DNA of 64,000 nt from Diogma glabrata (GCA_963693315.1 OY856186.1:93585127-93649126), one strand, 5' to 3'. Counted from the first letter of the stretch, positions 43,233 through 54,814 are shown. Translations and numbers: made by a program. Notes: generated by a model not told the origin, from the letters alone.

Positions 43233-44148
43233 AACTAAAAATGAAATAGCAAACCGAAAACGCTAATATTCTAACAAAAATAATTTATATTTTTATCTAC
43301 GTATTGGTGAAAAAAGCATGCTTAAAGCTTATCTTTATAAAAAAGCGCAAAGCAAAAATGAAAAAAAGTTTCCAACAAAATTTTTTTTTAAACTCACCGA
43401 GATCTCTCGGTGGAAAAATAGGTACAATCAAATAGTTATTAAATTAACTAGTTGCAAAATTACTTTTATTAATGAGCTATATAATAAATAATTAAGTAAC
43501 AATGAATTATAAATATTTACCATTTCGCAATTCACAAATATTTTTAATATTTTTAATTAACACTAAAATATATACGTACACTTTATAACAAATATCGTGA
43601 TCAACTGCAAATAACTAAAAGTTTGTGGAAGACATATAAAAATACGAGCTATGATTTTTATACGAGCCGAAATTCGGTGCATTCTTTAATTTCTTCTATG
43701 GTTTTCAAAGAAAAATTTCTATACGTTTTTCGAATAGGAGTTTCTACGCAAATAATTTATGTAGATTCTACAGAAAAAAATCTACATATTTTCGGATAGA
43801 AATATATCCTTATAAACAAATCAATCGTCTTAAGAAATATTTCCTTGCAGTTTTCGTATGCAATTTTTCGATGTTTAGTTCTATTTATTAGGAAGAGAAA
43901 TTTCTATATACTTCTCGTACAGAAATTTATCGTTATATACTGATTACTTTCCCTAAGGATTTTAAGTGACATTTTCTATCATTATCTCTAATAGAAAGAA
44001 ATCTATACCATCTAATTAATTTTCTATTAGATTCCATAGATTTTTGTGCAGAAAATTTACAAAAGAAGAAAATCTACACAATCGTTTCCAAATTCTAAAC
44101 CTTAATATTTTGATTCCACACGATTTTCTACAATTGGTTGCTTGGGTG

Positions 44149-45065
44149 GCTACAAACTTTGATGTATTCAGAATTAAAATTTAATGAATAGGTCGTGAGA
44201 TATTTGGAAAACCGCTAGCTTAAATTTAAGATAACGGTTTCTTCATTTTTTCAAAATTGGAGACGGCTACAGATTTTTTGACGACGTAATAAATTGGTTC
44301 CACATTGGCTACAAATTTTGATACATTTAGCAAAAAAGTAACATGAATAGAACTTGAGATATTTGGAAAACCGCTAGCTTAAATATAAGATAACGGTTTC
44401 TAGAATTTTTCAAAATTGGAGAGGGCTACAAATTTTTTGATGACGTAACAAATTGGTACCCAATCGGCAACAAATTTTGATGTATTCAAAAATTAAGTAA
44501 GATGGATAGAACGTGAAATATTTTGAAAGCCGCTAGCTTGAATATAAGATGACGGTTTTTTTAATTTTTCAAAATTGGAACGGACAACAAACTTTTCGAT
44601 GATGTACTAAATTGGTTCAACATTTGTTACAAATTTGGATGTATTTAGAAATAAAGTAAGATAAATAGAACGTGAGATATTTTGAAAGCCGCTAGCTTGA
44701 ATATAAGATGACGGTTTTTTTAATTTTTCAAAATTGGCACGGGCTACAAACTTTTTGATGATGTAACAAATTGGTTCCACATTTGTTACAAATTTGGATG
44801 TATTCAGAAATAAAGTAAGATGAATAGAACGTGAGATATTTTGAAAGCCGCAAGCTTGAATATAAGATAACGGCTTTTTTAATTTTTGAAAATTGGCAAA
44901 TCAGAATTAAAGTTAGACGAATAGAACGTGAGGTATTTTGAAAAACGCTAGCTTAAAAACAAGCTAAACCTTTTTTGAATTTTTTAAAATTGGCAGGGGC
45001 TACAAATTTTTTGATGACGTAACAAATTGGTTCCACATTGGCTATAAATTTTTATTTATTCAGAA
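44149..45065 (-). repeat. right tandem array of the 13-kb element, second part
   Basis: About six ~157-bp units marked by CCGCTAGCTT at 44212, 44371, 44530, 44690, 44850 (CCGCAAGCTT) and a shortened one near 44946. Each has GTAACAAATTGGTTCCACAT, ACAAATTTTGATGTATTCAG or a variant, and GAACGTGAGATATTTTG. One unit near 44900 has lost about 60 bp. Confidence 0.88.
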
Positions 45066-45815
45066 TTAAAATTGGATGAAATGTACAAAAAAATCTGATT
45101 ATCATTAGATGAACGACATTATTTGATAATGTCCAAAAACTTTTCTATCTTAAAACTTAAAAATTACCTTACATTTATACCTACATTTTATATCCGTATT
45201 TACTTTTTCTTAAAAATTCCTCATCGATAGGAATTATCTTCCTAAACATTTAAATCATCATATTATCCAAAACAATAGATATAAAATTTTATTCGTAATA
45301 TTTCACAAGAATAAAATTCCATTATTTGTTTTAGTAAGCTTGAAAAAAGAAAACAATTTTAATTTGTGTTCCGGTAACACATTTTAATTGTTGTTATAAT
45401 TTCAAGTTATGTAAGTTTGTTATATAATTTAAATTAAATCAAGCAAAAAAATATAAACAAATTTGATGTCATTGTCATAGCAAAAATTTAAAAGAAAATA
45501 ATTTTATTTTGAAATCGTAAGCTTTGCATATTATTGTTGTTTATAAGTTTTGTGAAATTAGTTTTAATTTTATATCAAAATTAAGCTCATTTTCAAAATA
45601 GAACTACAACACATGACATGTATGAATTTGCTTGTTTTATTTCAGGTAAGAATTAATGAGAATCAATATATATGTTTAGAATTATCTTAATCTTACTATC
45701 AATATATTAACTTGATATACAGATATAAATTACTGATTGACTTTTCTACTAATATTTAAACATGATCTTGTATATGATACAGATCATCATCCTAATCATT
45801 GGTCAATGCATTGAG
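45066..45815. other. AT-rich segment between array blocks
   Basis: Non-repetitive, no recognisable frame. It separates two array blocks and may be an insertion whose ends I cannot define. Confidence 0.45.
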
Positions 45816-46405
45816 CATTACAATAGAACGAAAGATATTGTGAAAATCGCTAGCTTAAATTTAAGTTGACGGTTTCTTGATTTTTTTCAGAATTGGAGGG
45901 GGCAACAAAATTTTTGATGACGTAACAAATTGGTTCCACAATGGTTACAAATTTTGATGTATTCAGAAATAAAGCATAAGATTAATAGAACGTGAGATAT
46001 TGTGAAAACCGCTAGCTTGGCTTTAAGATAACGGTTTCTTGAATTTTTCAAAATTGTAGAGGGCTACAATTTTTTCGGTTGTAGCACGGTTACAAATTTT
46101 GATGCATTAAAAATTAAAATTGGGTGAACGTAACGTGAGATATGGTGAAAACCGCTAGCTTAAATTTCAGATAGCGGTTTCTTGAATTTCTCAAAATTGG
46201 CAGGGGCTACAAATATTTTGATGACGTAACAAATTGTAACCTAGTTGTTTACAAATTTTGATGTATTAAAATTTAAAATTGGGTGAATAGATTGTGAGAT
46301 ATTGTGAAAACCGCTAGCTTAAATTTAATATATCGGTTTCTTGAATTTCTCAAAATTGGCAGGGGCTACAAACTTTTTGATGACGTAACAAATTGAAACC
46401 TTGTC
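45816..46405 (-). repeat. right tandem array, third part
   Basis: About four units with CGCTAGCTT at roughly 45849, 46009, 46151 and 46309. It includes GGCAGGGGCTACAAA and ATGACGTAACAAATTG. Unit ends are closer to those in the left array than the second block is. Confidence 0.85.
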
Positions 46406-46885
46406 ATAAACCAATATAACAAGACCCTAATACCTAATTAGTAAACTTAATTCTATTATGCAAACAAATTATTACAATAAATTCAAAATAAATTCAAAAT
46501 AATATTAATAAGAATATATCGCGACATAAACAAAATATTGAATTTTCAATATTGGGAAATTCAGTTTGAATAATACTTTTATTATTATTATTTAAACTGG
46601 GTTACAAAAACCAATGTAGGAAATTCAATGTTTTGTTCTATTTTTGTTGATTACAAAAATTGGCACAAATTAGTTATATTGGTCATGACAATTTTGAATT
46701 ATGATTACTGGTACAATAATTATGATATAAATAAAATAAAGACACTTCAATAGTTGAGTTGTGTAAAAATATAAAAGAAGTGAGTTGTCTTGCTAAACTT
46801 AAAATCGAAAGAAGTTAGTCGTTTCGACCTCGCCTTGATGTCGATGTGATGTCGACGACTGTCGCCTCGATTGACCGACCTAATT
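46406..46885. other. non-repeat segment between array blocks
   Basis: AT-rich with a less biased stretch at 46800-46880 (GTCGATGTGATGTCGACGAC). An inverted AAATTCAGTTTGAAT/ATTTAAACTGGG-type pairing near 46560-46610 hints at a small insertion. No gene. Confidence 0.45.
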
Positions 46886-47262
46886 TGTTACAAATTATAA
46901 TGTATTAAGTAAGAATTAAAATTGGGTGAATAGAACGTGAGATATTGTGAAAACTGCTAGCTTAAATTTAAGATAGCGGTTTCTTGAATTTCTCAAAATT
47001 GGCAGGGGCTACAAACTTTTCGATGACGTAACAAATTGTAGCCTAATCGGCTACAAATTTTAATGTATTAAAAATTAAAATTGGATGAATAGAACGTGAG
47101 ATATTCCGAAGGCCGCTAGCTTAAATTTAAGATATCGGTTTCTTGAATTTCTCAAAATTGGCAGGGGCTACAAATTTTTTAAAGGCGTAACAAATTGGCT
47201 ACAAATGCCCGACTAGGTCCTGATTGTAGCCGCCATTTTTAGTCCGCTATCTTAATAGAGAT
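46886..47262 (-). repeat. right tip of the 13-kb element
   Basis: Two array units (CTGCTAGCTT near 46953, CCGCTAGCTT near 47113) and then the unique tip with GACTAGGTCCTGATTGTAGCC, GCCATTTTTAGTCCGCTATC and TTAATAGAGAT, the complement of the left tip at 34232. Confidence 0.88.
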
Positions 47263-47289
47263 TAAATTTTGCTACGTTGTAGGAAATGT

Positions 47290-47940
47290 ATATTATAGTA
47301 AAATTGAGTAAACCGAAATATAGAAATGAACAAACAAGATCAGATTAGATCAAAACAGTTTTACAAGTCAGATGAACTCAACTTAAGGCGAAAGGAGTTC
47401 GGTTGAAAAATTTTTCGATAACATACCTGTTTGCTATTCGATAGATTATCATTTAATATGATTGCGTTGCAAATGTTATCTGTGAAGTTGATAACTAATT
47501 ACAAACTTTTTTGAAAATTTTGAACTATTAAACTACTGTTAAACTAGAAAATTGTTACAGTCAAATAAATCGAGGTTGGGGATCTGTTTTTTTCGTTAGG
47601 TCTGATACAGTACCACTAGTGCAGAAAAATAGTAGCCACTATCATACTTCGATTTTAGCTCTTCTGGCAGTCATTGTGAATGTTCAACTAGCTGAAGTTC
47701 AAATGGTGTTGGTATACCGATCTCCTCAATGTTCAGTAGACAGATTACTCGACTGTGTTGCCTGACATTGCACTCTTTGGCAATAATTTGACGACACTTT
47801 TTCCTCTGTTGTTTTCCATTGGTTTTCTACAAAAAAATTTACAAAGAAAAATTCATGAACCAACAACAGTTGATCTACAACAATTGATAATATATTTTCC
47901 AATATAAATGATTTATAAGCTGGCATTATTGAAGCTTTTT
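47290..47940. other. no gene recognised
   Basis: Mixed composition. 47620-47780 has less biased sequence but no frame I can assign. No repeat partner found. Confidence 0.4.
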
Positions 47941-47944
47941 TTAG

Positions 47945-48065
47945 TCACCATAAACAGCTTTGGTAAAATGCAACCCAACGTGAAACTATGCTAACAAAAA
48001 CCGTTGTTTTCTCAAATATTATAGACACGGAACCAGCGAGCGAATTATATTCGCACTTGCCTGAC
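47945..48065 (+). repeat. dispersed repeat shared with 8089-8213
   Basis: CCATAAACAGCTTTGG, AATGCAACCCAACG, ACACGGAACCAGCGAGC, TTATATTCGCACTTG match the 8.1-kb copy in order. It ends at about the same point in both. Confidence 0.7.
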
Positions 48066-49935
48066 TTTTTAACTTGCAATACATCTTGTTTTATTTTGCT
48101 TGAAAAGAAAACAACAAAAAAGAAATCAGGTCGAGATTTTTTCTTAAAAGTATCTACCTGTAAGAATTCGATTATATTTAACGTTTACAAGCTATTAGGC
48201 AGCGAATTCACTAGCTGCTAGTAAGCTCGCCTAATGTTCACAATCGAAATAGCAGATCAACCAAAAAGATGGTTTGATATTTTACTATTTACCCGCTAGA
48301 TTTCAAGCTCACCAACTAATCGCTTGTAAATTATCTCAATGTCATCCATGCTCAAGACGGATATACTGGTTTCTCTGATGACATCGAGATTTCCATTAGT
48401 ATAATCCCAACGGTTGCAATTACATTTACTTATTTTATCATAAATCAGAAAACCTAAAAAGCATCAGACATTAAATATAACATTTTAGGCGTCTGAACAA
48501 TTTATATAAATTTCTCATCCCCATCATTACACAAAATATTGATTTAAAAAAAACACAGAAAACAACGTCTAAAGGAAACATCACAAATAATCAAAGCGAG
48601 ATTTTCTTGTTTTGAATATCTTTGATTATATTTCTGGATAACAAATTATTATTCGGCTAATTTGTGTTTTATAATTTTATTATTTTCTGTAATGAAAAAA
48701 TCATTTTTATAAGATAATGAAATGAATATTGTTAAGATGATAATATAAATTGTTTTCTAACTCATTGCCTTGTTTTTTTAATCTGACCTAAATCCATTTA
48801 TAGGGAGGGTATCGAGGGTATGTTCTTAATTTCTTTTTAATTTTGTTTGAATATTATCGTTTATAAGCATTTAATGCATAATTAGTTTTGTTGGTCAAAT
48901 TGTAGCAACTTTATTTTCCAAAACGTCTTTCGTTTAATTCCAAAAACGATTATTTTTTATCATAAATTTTTGTTGGGAAATCTTATTATTTTAACTCGAG
49001 GCAATGTAATAAAGATAAAAAAATATGTACGTATTTTTTATCATAGAAGTATAAGTCGGTGAAAAATTCCGTAAATCACTTAAGGTATTCGTATGGAATG
49101 AGTTATTATTATTGTGGAAAAAACATGGTTTGCAACAAAAAAAATGATGGTTGATCTTACTACTAATTGTCTTTATATATTTCATACAAATTTCTTGACG
49201 TCATATGCAAAAACAATGTACTTTGCCATATGCAGAAAAATTGATTAGCGTTTTTGATTAAAATTTTAAAATATTTTTTTTATGGAGTTTTATATTTCAA
49301 GATGGCGCTAAAATTTTTTTAATTTGTTTATATTGAGTTTTATATTCCAAAATGGCGCTAAGGCTTCACGATTTTTCTGTGCTAAAAAACAATCAGGTTT
49401 TGAATATATCGAGGATTTTTATAATGCTTTTTGATTATTTTGATGATCGCTGATCGATGAAAAAAAAACAACAAACCTTTCCCTTACATTGGTCAACTTA
49501 CAGTGTCGAGCGAGGATCAGCCTGGGAGCCCTTTTAAATATCCCAGGCAGCCAACAAGTGTAACCTGCCTTTCCAAGTTATCAGGAGTCTAACTTTTATT
49601 TCCCGGGATAATTATGGGACAAACAATGAAAAACATAAAACATAAAATACAAATACAACAGAAGAACTATATAAAAACAAATGTAAATTGTCGTAGAAGG
49701 GCGTTACCATAAGGATTAAAATGAATACACGCAGCGGATGTCATAGCAAGTCCCCTCTTTAGAACTTTGAGTTGCAAGTGCCAACTGAAACTCAACGGTC
49801 AGCTTGCTAACTCAATAACTTAAAACCAACTAATTTGCAACTAAAAAAAAAAATTCGATTGCACGAGCCATGAAAGGAAGTACATAGGCAAATTTTGAAT
49901 AATTGTGTTGTTACAAAAACGGGTAGGTTGAAATG
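48066..49935. other. no gene recognised
   Basis: AT-rich with scattered less biased patches. GAGTTTTATATT-CAA-ATGGCGCTAA occurs twice (49286-49313 and 49333-49360), a ~46-bp tandem duplication. Around 49490-49620 composition is more even, but frames are broken. Confidence 0.45.
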
Positions 49936-49984
49936 TTGTTGAAAATATATACATATATTTTCGAATAAGTCTATAGTATATTAC

Positions 49985-50560
49985 TATAGGACGAAAAATG
50001 GAAGTACATCTGATAAAGTATATCTTGACCATTACAGTATTCATGTGAAGGTTTGTTTTGGTAGAGTGCAATGACGAGCATGCAGTTAACTACCTCGTAG
50101 CAGTATTACAACGGTCGGAAGTAGGTAGCCATTCGTATGTTTCGGGATTGAGAAATATTCAAAATTTCCACAAGACTACCGTCTTACTTCCGAGAACTAC
50201 TGCCCAGACCAACAAGAAACCTCAGTCTCTGCCAGAAGCAAAACGCCGGAATGCCCATAAGAGAATAACTTCAAGAAATGTCAGTGGCATAGATTATAGA
50301 ATATGCCCAACTACTGGTTTGTCAAGGTCACCGTGCATTGTCTCCCGCAGGTGACGACAGTCGAGATGGAGAGGAGGGCGGGTGCTATTCCAAAAGAGTC
50401 AACTTCGATATCATTACATCACACTTGGAACCATAAATACTTACGAAAGAGTCCGAAGAAGTAACAACTTAGATGTCACCGAAGAGGGAAAGAAGTTGAT
50501 AGCAGATGAATCAAGAAAATTACTCGTGGCTTAAACGGATATTCCACCATAGCAGCGTCA
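49985..50560 (+). pseudogene. retroelement gag-like relic (DUF4780-type), low certainty
   Basis: With frameshifts the plus strand reads SDKVYLDHYSIHVKVCFG, then VECNDEHAVNYLVAVLQRSE, FHKTTVLLPRT, and further on RRSNNLDVTEEGKKLIADES. The order of a charged stretch, xVECxDEHxxxYL, a KxTVLLP motif, then a weakly related second half, resembles DUF4780-type gag-like proteins of fly retroelements. Downstream at about 50580 LQINIWNARS could be a start of an endonuclease-type ORF2. Frames are too damaged for certainty. Confidence 0.35.
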
Positions 50561-50569
50561 GCGGTAGTG

Positions 50570-51720
50570 GTCAGGACATTTGCAAATAAACATCTGGAAC
50601 GCACGCTCATAAAAGAACCTAAAATGAACAGTGGAAGAGCCTTACAAACAGCAATATTAAGGTAGTATGGGAAGTAATGCAAACTCGCCTGGAACATTAT
50701 TAATAGGAAAAAATTTAACTATTTTTAACCTCCAGATTTCTTCACCCGAGACTTAGTGGCTATACAGATATCTATCACAGTCGGAGGCATTCACTGTGAG
50801 TTTGTAGGGGATCGGCATACTTCACAGAAGAAGAAAGCGCCTATTGAGGTGCAATGGCTGGTGAAATTGCATAATGACAAGAAGTGATCGCTACTCACCC
50901 GATGAGTAACAAATGCTATGACGAAACATCGAAGACTACGAACACAAACCAGAGGTGAGTTTCTTTTAGAATACATAATATAAGAAAACTTATAAGCTTC
51001 TTCACTTTTGTCACAAGGGAAAGAAAGAAGATGTTGAACCTAACGGTAGGAAGCAAGATTGGCCTTAATTTGCAATTACATAGTTTAAAAAAATTGAATA
51101 TGTAATGCAAATTACTACACATATAGGTCCTACGGAAGTTCCCATTACAAAACAATACAAAGCTTGCTATATAAAGTTAAACTAATGCTCTTTGCATCAA
51201 TATTTAACAGAGTACTTGGAGTAAAATATAAAGCTTGTTGTTTAAAAATGCCTGTTATTTGCATTAAATAAATTACGCACAACATTTTTTTTAGTATGAC
51301 ATTTTAATGCAAATTACATCATAATTTCGAGTTACTTTGATTATTACGCACCTGCCTAAATTAATCAAATTAAAATAAAAAAATAACAACGGAAAAAATT
51401 AAAACATACATACCACCCTAATCACTATTATTATAGACTTTCAGCTGAGAAGCGATAACTAAAACATACATGAAACGATTTTAACTATATATTTCTAAAA
51501 TGGATAATACTCTAGATTGTTTTGAATTTTATAGAAATGTATTGAAATTAGGTTTAATGCAACATTTACTTTACAATTCAATAATAACCTGCAACGCATA
51601 GCTCCTATGGCAAGACTTGCTTTAAATATTGCAGTTACTTTTTCAACTGTGTAGGTAGTAACAATTAGACAGATATTAAAACATTATACTGCCCTACTGA
51701 ACTAGCTGTTGTAGAGGTTA
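50570..51720. other. degenerate, possibly retroelement-derived
   Basis: Less AT-biased than its surroundings up to 51100, so it may have been coding, but every frame is broken. 51100-51720 is AT-rich with TTGCATTAAA/AATGCAAATTAC words. No confident feature. Confidence 0.35.
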
Positions 51721-51722
51721 AA

Positions 51723-52007
51723 GTGGTAATCGCTAAAGTGTTTGAAGCGACTTGTCTCATTTCTAACGTAAAACAGCAGAGGTACGCGTTTTGGTGGAGC
51801 AAATTAACGACAAAAGTACGGAGGCTTACCACCTATGTTAGGAAACAAGGTGGGCTAAAAGAAGTAGCTTTAGAACCTTCTGCGATAATGCCTTTGGAAG
51901 ACAGGGCTGATATTAAAACTTTGCTAAGAAGACCAGATGTTAAGTATACGGAGAAAGATGAGCACAGAGTACCAGCCAAACTTTTCATGGAGAACCATAT
52001 TAAGTAG
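51723..52007 (+). pseudogene. unidentified ORF, left half (split by a transposon)
   Basis: A 94-codon plus-strand frame with protein-like composition: FWWSKLTTKVRRLTTYVRKQ, ALEPSAIMPLEDRADIKTLL, EHRVPAKLFMENHIK. The WW-S-LTT-VRRL stretch is reminiscent of the linker after LINE endonucleases, but this is weak. The frame meets a TAG just before the CCCAAC element. Removing that element joins it in frame to VDAFQPYKALGVNETVSYK at 53780. Confidence 0.4.
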
Positions 52008-52408
52008 GTTCCCAACTAGCAAACTTGCTTCTCAATTTTGAGTTATACAAGTTTTAGCTTCAATAAAGCCTCGCTAATGCTTCTAAGTGGAAGCTAGTTA
52101 TATTTTATTTCTATAAAGTTTCGATACAACATCCACAGAGAAGTTCTCCCCACCATCGAAATGAAAGCTTCTAAAATGCCCTTATATTTAATATTAGAAG
52201 CTTTACGGAAACTTATATACACAACACTAAATAAAGCTTCCGAAAAAAGGTTATAGAAGTTATAGTTGTCATTAGGATTGAAATTGTTTCGGTTGTAACT
52301 GTTTACAGATCGTATAGAAGCACAGCTGTCATAGTCTAAAAATTGCTTCAATATCTGAAACGAAATATGTCAAACTGACGGAAGCTATTGCTTCTATTAT
52401 TTCATTTA

Positions 52409-53243
52409 AATTTAGATGTAGAAAATATAGTTTAATTCAGGGGCTTACTTTTTATGGAAAAAGATATGTGACATGTAATTTGAATGGGTTTATATGAAAT
52501 TGAAGCTTATACGAAATGGAAATCGTTACGTTTTTGTCAAAAAAGTATTGTGCATAAGGTGGTTTTTGTGTTTTAATTTTTTATTTAGACTTATTTTGCA
52601 CAATATAAAATATTCTTTATATAGAGTTTTCAAATAGACAACAAAATGAATCAAAATCATAATCAATTAGATTAGAGAATCAGAATCAAAAATCAACTAG
52701 AGTGGAATAGAGAAAATTTAAAGTTTTATAAATAATGGTATATGAATTTTCTTTACATTTCTGAGAGCCAAACTCGTCAGGAAGAACTGAGGCAATACAG
52801 AGTTTCATAATTTAGTCACTCTATTAAAAAAGTTTACAGCAAATGGATGGGTGCGATATATCGTTGCTTCTTTTGTTAGTGTTTTATATTTATATATCAT
52901 TTTTAAAAATTAACTGCGTTCATCAGCACCTTAGTACGCATGTTGTTGTGACACTTATTAAAAATCCAATTAGGAAACTTTTTATTTAAAAAAAAATATT
53001 GTTCAAATAAAGGTGTAAGTACGCTAAAAGTTAATGAGTGAAAAAAAATAACCCCTTAATTTTGTTTTCCTTAAAATCTTTGAACTAATAAAACAAATAG
53101 AAAATAGATTTGTCAATATTCTTTTACCTCAGATTATAATTTCATCGTTAAAAAACCCATTGAAGTTACATGTCACATACCTTTTTCCATAAAAAATAAG
53201 CCCCTAAATTATATACTATATTTTCTACATCTAAATTAAAAAA
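52409..53243. repeat. inverted repeat pair inside the CCCAAC element
   Basis: Arms 52409-52496 and 53155-53243 are about 90% complementary over 86 bp: AGATGTAGAAAATATAG, GGGGCTTACTTTTTATGGAA and TGACATGTAATTTGAATGGG against their complements. They flank ~660 bp including LINE tail E. Probably a foldback element nested in the larger transposon. Confidence 0.7.
52913..52996 (+). repeat. LINE 3' tail copy E
   Basis: TGCGTTCATCAGCACCTTAG, ACGCATGTTGTTGTGACAC, then ATCCAATTAGGAAAC and TTTATTT plus an A run. The middle GGTCTTAAAAGGTATTTATG block is deleted between the two TGTTGTTGTG words. Confidence 0.75.
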
Positions 53244-53324
53244 CTTAATTCTATGGAAGTCTTATGGAAGCTATTGTTATTGTAAATACTGTTATTGTAA
53301 AGATGTTTATTGTTTCTTAACATT

Positions 53325-53395
53325 TAAATCAGCCGATTGGATAGTGTGCAGGACAAACGATCGAAGGACCAGGGTTCGAAACTTGATGCGACCGT
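53325..53395 (+). repeat. tRNA-like (SINE head) fragment
   Basis: A-box-like AGCCGATTGGATAGTGTGC (53331) and B-box-like GGGTTCGAAAC (53372), with 22 bp between them, resemble a tRNA-derived RNA polymerase III promoter. The stems do not close into a proper cloverleaf, so this is not a tRNA gene. No target duplication was found. Confidence 0.5.
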
Positions 53396-53779
53396 AAACA
53401 AAGTTTAAATTTAAACACTATATAAATAACATAGCAATAACAATAACCACGTTAAAAAGGTGTAGATATATAAAAAACATTGTAATATTTTTGTCACATT
53501 TTTTAATAGCTTCTATAAAACTTCTAAAGATTGTTTAAAACAAGCTTTAACTTCTCAAACCATAAATTCTATTCAGCTTGCATAACTGCTTACAAAAGAC
53601 CTTACCAAAGCTATTTCCGAAGTCTGTTACAAATAATAGCTTCTTTAAAGGCGGGGAAAGTTCTCCAAATGGCCTTTATCGAAACTGTTTAGAAATTTTA
53701 AAGCAACTATGAAGGTGGGGAAGTTAGTTTCGGTAAGACTGTTTAGTGTTTTAAAAGAAGTTAAAATGCTAGTTGGGTT

Positions 53780-54210
53780 GTTGACGCCTTTCAGCCATAC
53801 AAAGCACTAGGGGTGAACGAAACAGTCTCTTACAAAGAAAACAGGAAGGTTGTCAGCAGTTTGTGCTTTTTCGTATTCTGTAACGTATTCCAGATCCATG
53901 AAAAGCGGCAAAAGTCAAATTCATTCCAAAAGTATAGAAAAAAAGATGTTACCTTTCGAAGTCTGAAAGACCACCAGCTTAATATCTTTCATATTGAAAA
54001 CAATGGCAAGGGTGAGTGAAAACCTATTATGAGCAGCATTTAGTTCAGGATCAAAGAATAATAATCATCAACTTCCGAGAAGACGCGAGTCTAGAATGGT
54101 TTCCGGCCATACTCATGTTTTTAAATTTCGATCTACCTCCTCAGCCTATTAGAAATGCTGAAATGCACGCGAAAAGTTTCAAAAGGAAATGGGACTCTGA
54201 CGAATTTTGA
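53780..54210 (+). pseudogene. unidentified ORF, right half
   Basis: VDAFQPYKALGVNETVSYKE, RKVVSSLCFFVFCNVFQIHE and DVTFRSLKDHQLNIFHIEN end at a TGA near 54018. A shifted frame continues QRIIIINFREDASLEWFPAI to RKWDSDEF with a stop at 54208. In frame with the fragment at 51723-52007 once the 1.77-kb transposon is removed. Family not recognised. Confidence 0.4.
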
Positions 54211-54814
54211 ATACTGTTGCAAATCCAATAGTTGTAACCAAATAAACAGTTGCAAATTGGAATAGCATCGTAACACAAAAAAAATTGCTAAAGCAAAATG
54301 AACAGTGGGTCGTTGAATATTATCGTAATATATGTAAGAAAAAAATCGCTTGTTGTTCTTTCGCAGAGTTTTTATTATTTATAAATTAAATATTTAGTTA
54401 TATTTAATTTCGATTATCGCATCATCCTCAAGAGCTTATAAAAACTGATTTAAAGCTTAAAATAATTCTTATTCTTAAACTTAACTTAAACTTTAAGGTG
54501 TGAGAAAATGTGTTCTTATAATAAAGGTAATAAAGTGATTAATGGTAATATAGTAAATACAAATTGTTATTTAAATTTCTTTGTTTATTAAAAAAGGAAA
54601 CAATTTAATTTCCATGATTATATTATTTTGTAATATTACCTTGATAGTATAAAAATATTATCAGAATAAAATAAAATAAACTATAAGAAAGGTGGTATAA
54701 TAAACATAAAACTTAAACAATGAAAACTTGGGGAAAAATTGGTCCCATCATGAAATATTGGTCTATGTCATATATTGTTTAGTTATTAATTTCTTTAAAC
54801 AATTAATGAAGAAA
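54211..54814 (-). other. AT-rich DNA with a hammerhead-like relic
   Basis: At 54409-54433 the minus strand reads CUCUUGAGGAUGAUGCGAUA then AUCGAAA, like the CUGAAGAUGAU...AUCGAAAC of PLE1 but with several core changes. TTAAACTTAACTTAAACTTTA follows at 54475. Possibly the tail of a dead Penelope element. Otherwise empty. Confidence 0.35.

Larger units (their letters stand above)
39581..44148 (-). mobile_element. nested DNA transposon with CCCAAGCAACC termini
   Basis: Terminal inverted repeats CCCAAGCAACCA (39583) and TGGTTGCTTGGG-type end (GGTTGCTTGGG, 44136-44146), flanked by TG at 39581-39582 and 44147-44148. The interrupted 155-bp unit reads correctly when the insert and one TG are removed (TTCCACATTGGCTAC). 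About 450 bp at each end are filled with short TTCTA/TAGAA motifs (TTTCTACA, AGAAATCTAT), likely subterminal transposase-binding repeats. It encodes a split minus-strand ORF (42859-42430 and 41128-40374). A superfamily with these ends and a 2-bp duplication is not one I can name. Confidence 0.75.
34223..47271 (-). mobile_element. 13-kb Foldback-like Mutator-type transposon (Phantom/NOF-like)
   Basis: The termini are inverted repeats: AGCTCTATTAAGATAGTGG with ACTAAAAATGGC from 34232, and the complement (ATCTCTATTAAGATAGCGG) ending at 47262. They are flanked by the same 9-bp word TAAATTTTG at 34223-34231 and 47263-47271. Inside the tips both ends are arrays of a ~155-bp unit, in opposite orientation on the two sides. 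A decayed minus-strand transposase lies at 36592-39245. Nine-bp duplications and tandem-array ends fit Mutator-superfamily Foldback/NOF and Phantom elements. Several younger insertions sit inside. Confidence 0.75.
52009..53779. mobile_element. DNA transposon with CCCAACTAGCA termini, non-coding
   Basis: Terminal inverted repeats CCCAACTAGCAAACTTGCTTC (from 52011) and GCTAGTTGGG (53768-53777), with a 2-bp duplication TT. The first and last ~350 bp are full of AGCTTC/GAAGCT motifs (AGAAGCTTTACGG, AAGCTATTGCTTC), subterminal repeats of alternating orientation. The termini and layout match the CCCAAGCAACC element at 39583. It carries further insertions: an inverted-repeat pair (52409/53155), LINE tail E and a tRNA-like segment. 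Confidence 0.7.

Noticed and set aside
34232..47262. CRISPR-like or centromeric satellite interpretation of the 155-bp units
   Set aside because: The units are not separated by unique spacers, occur in two opposite-facing blocks with matching tips and a target duplication, and enclose a transposase. A transposon explains all of this.
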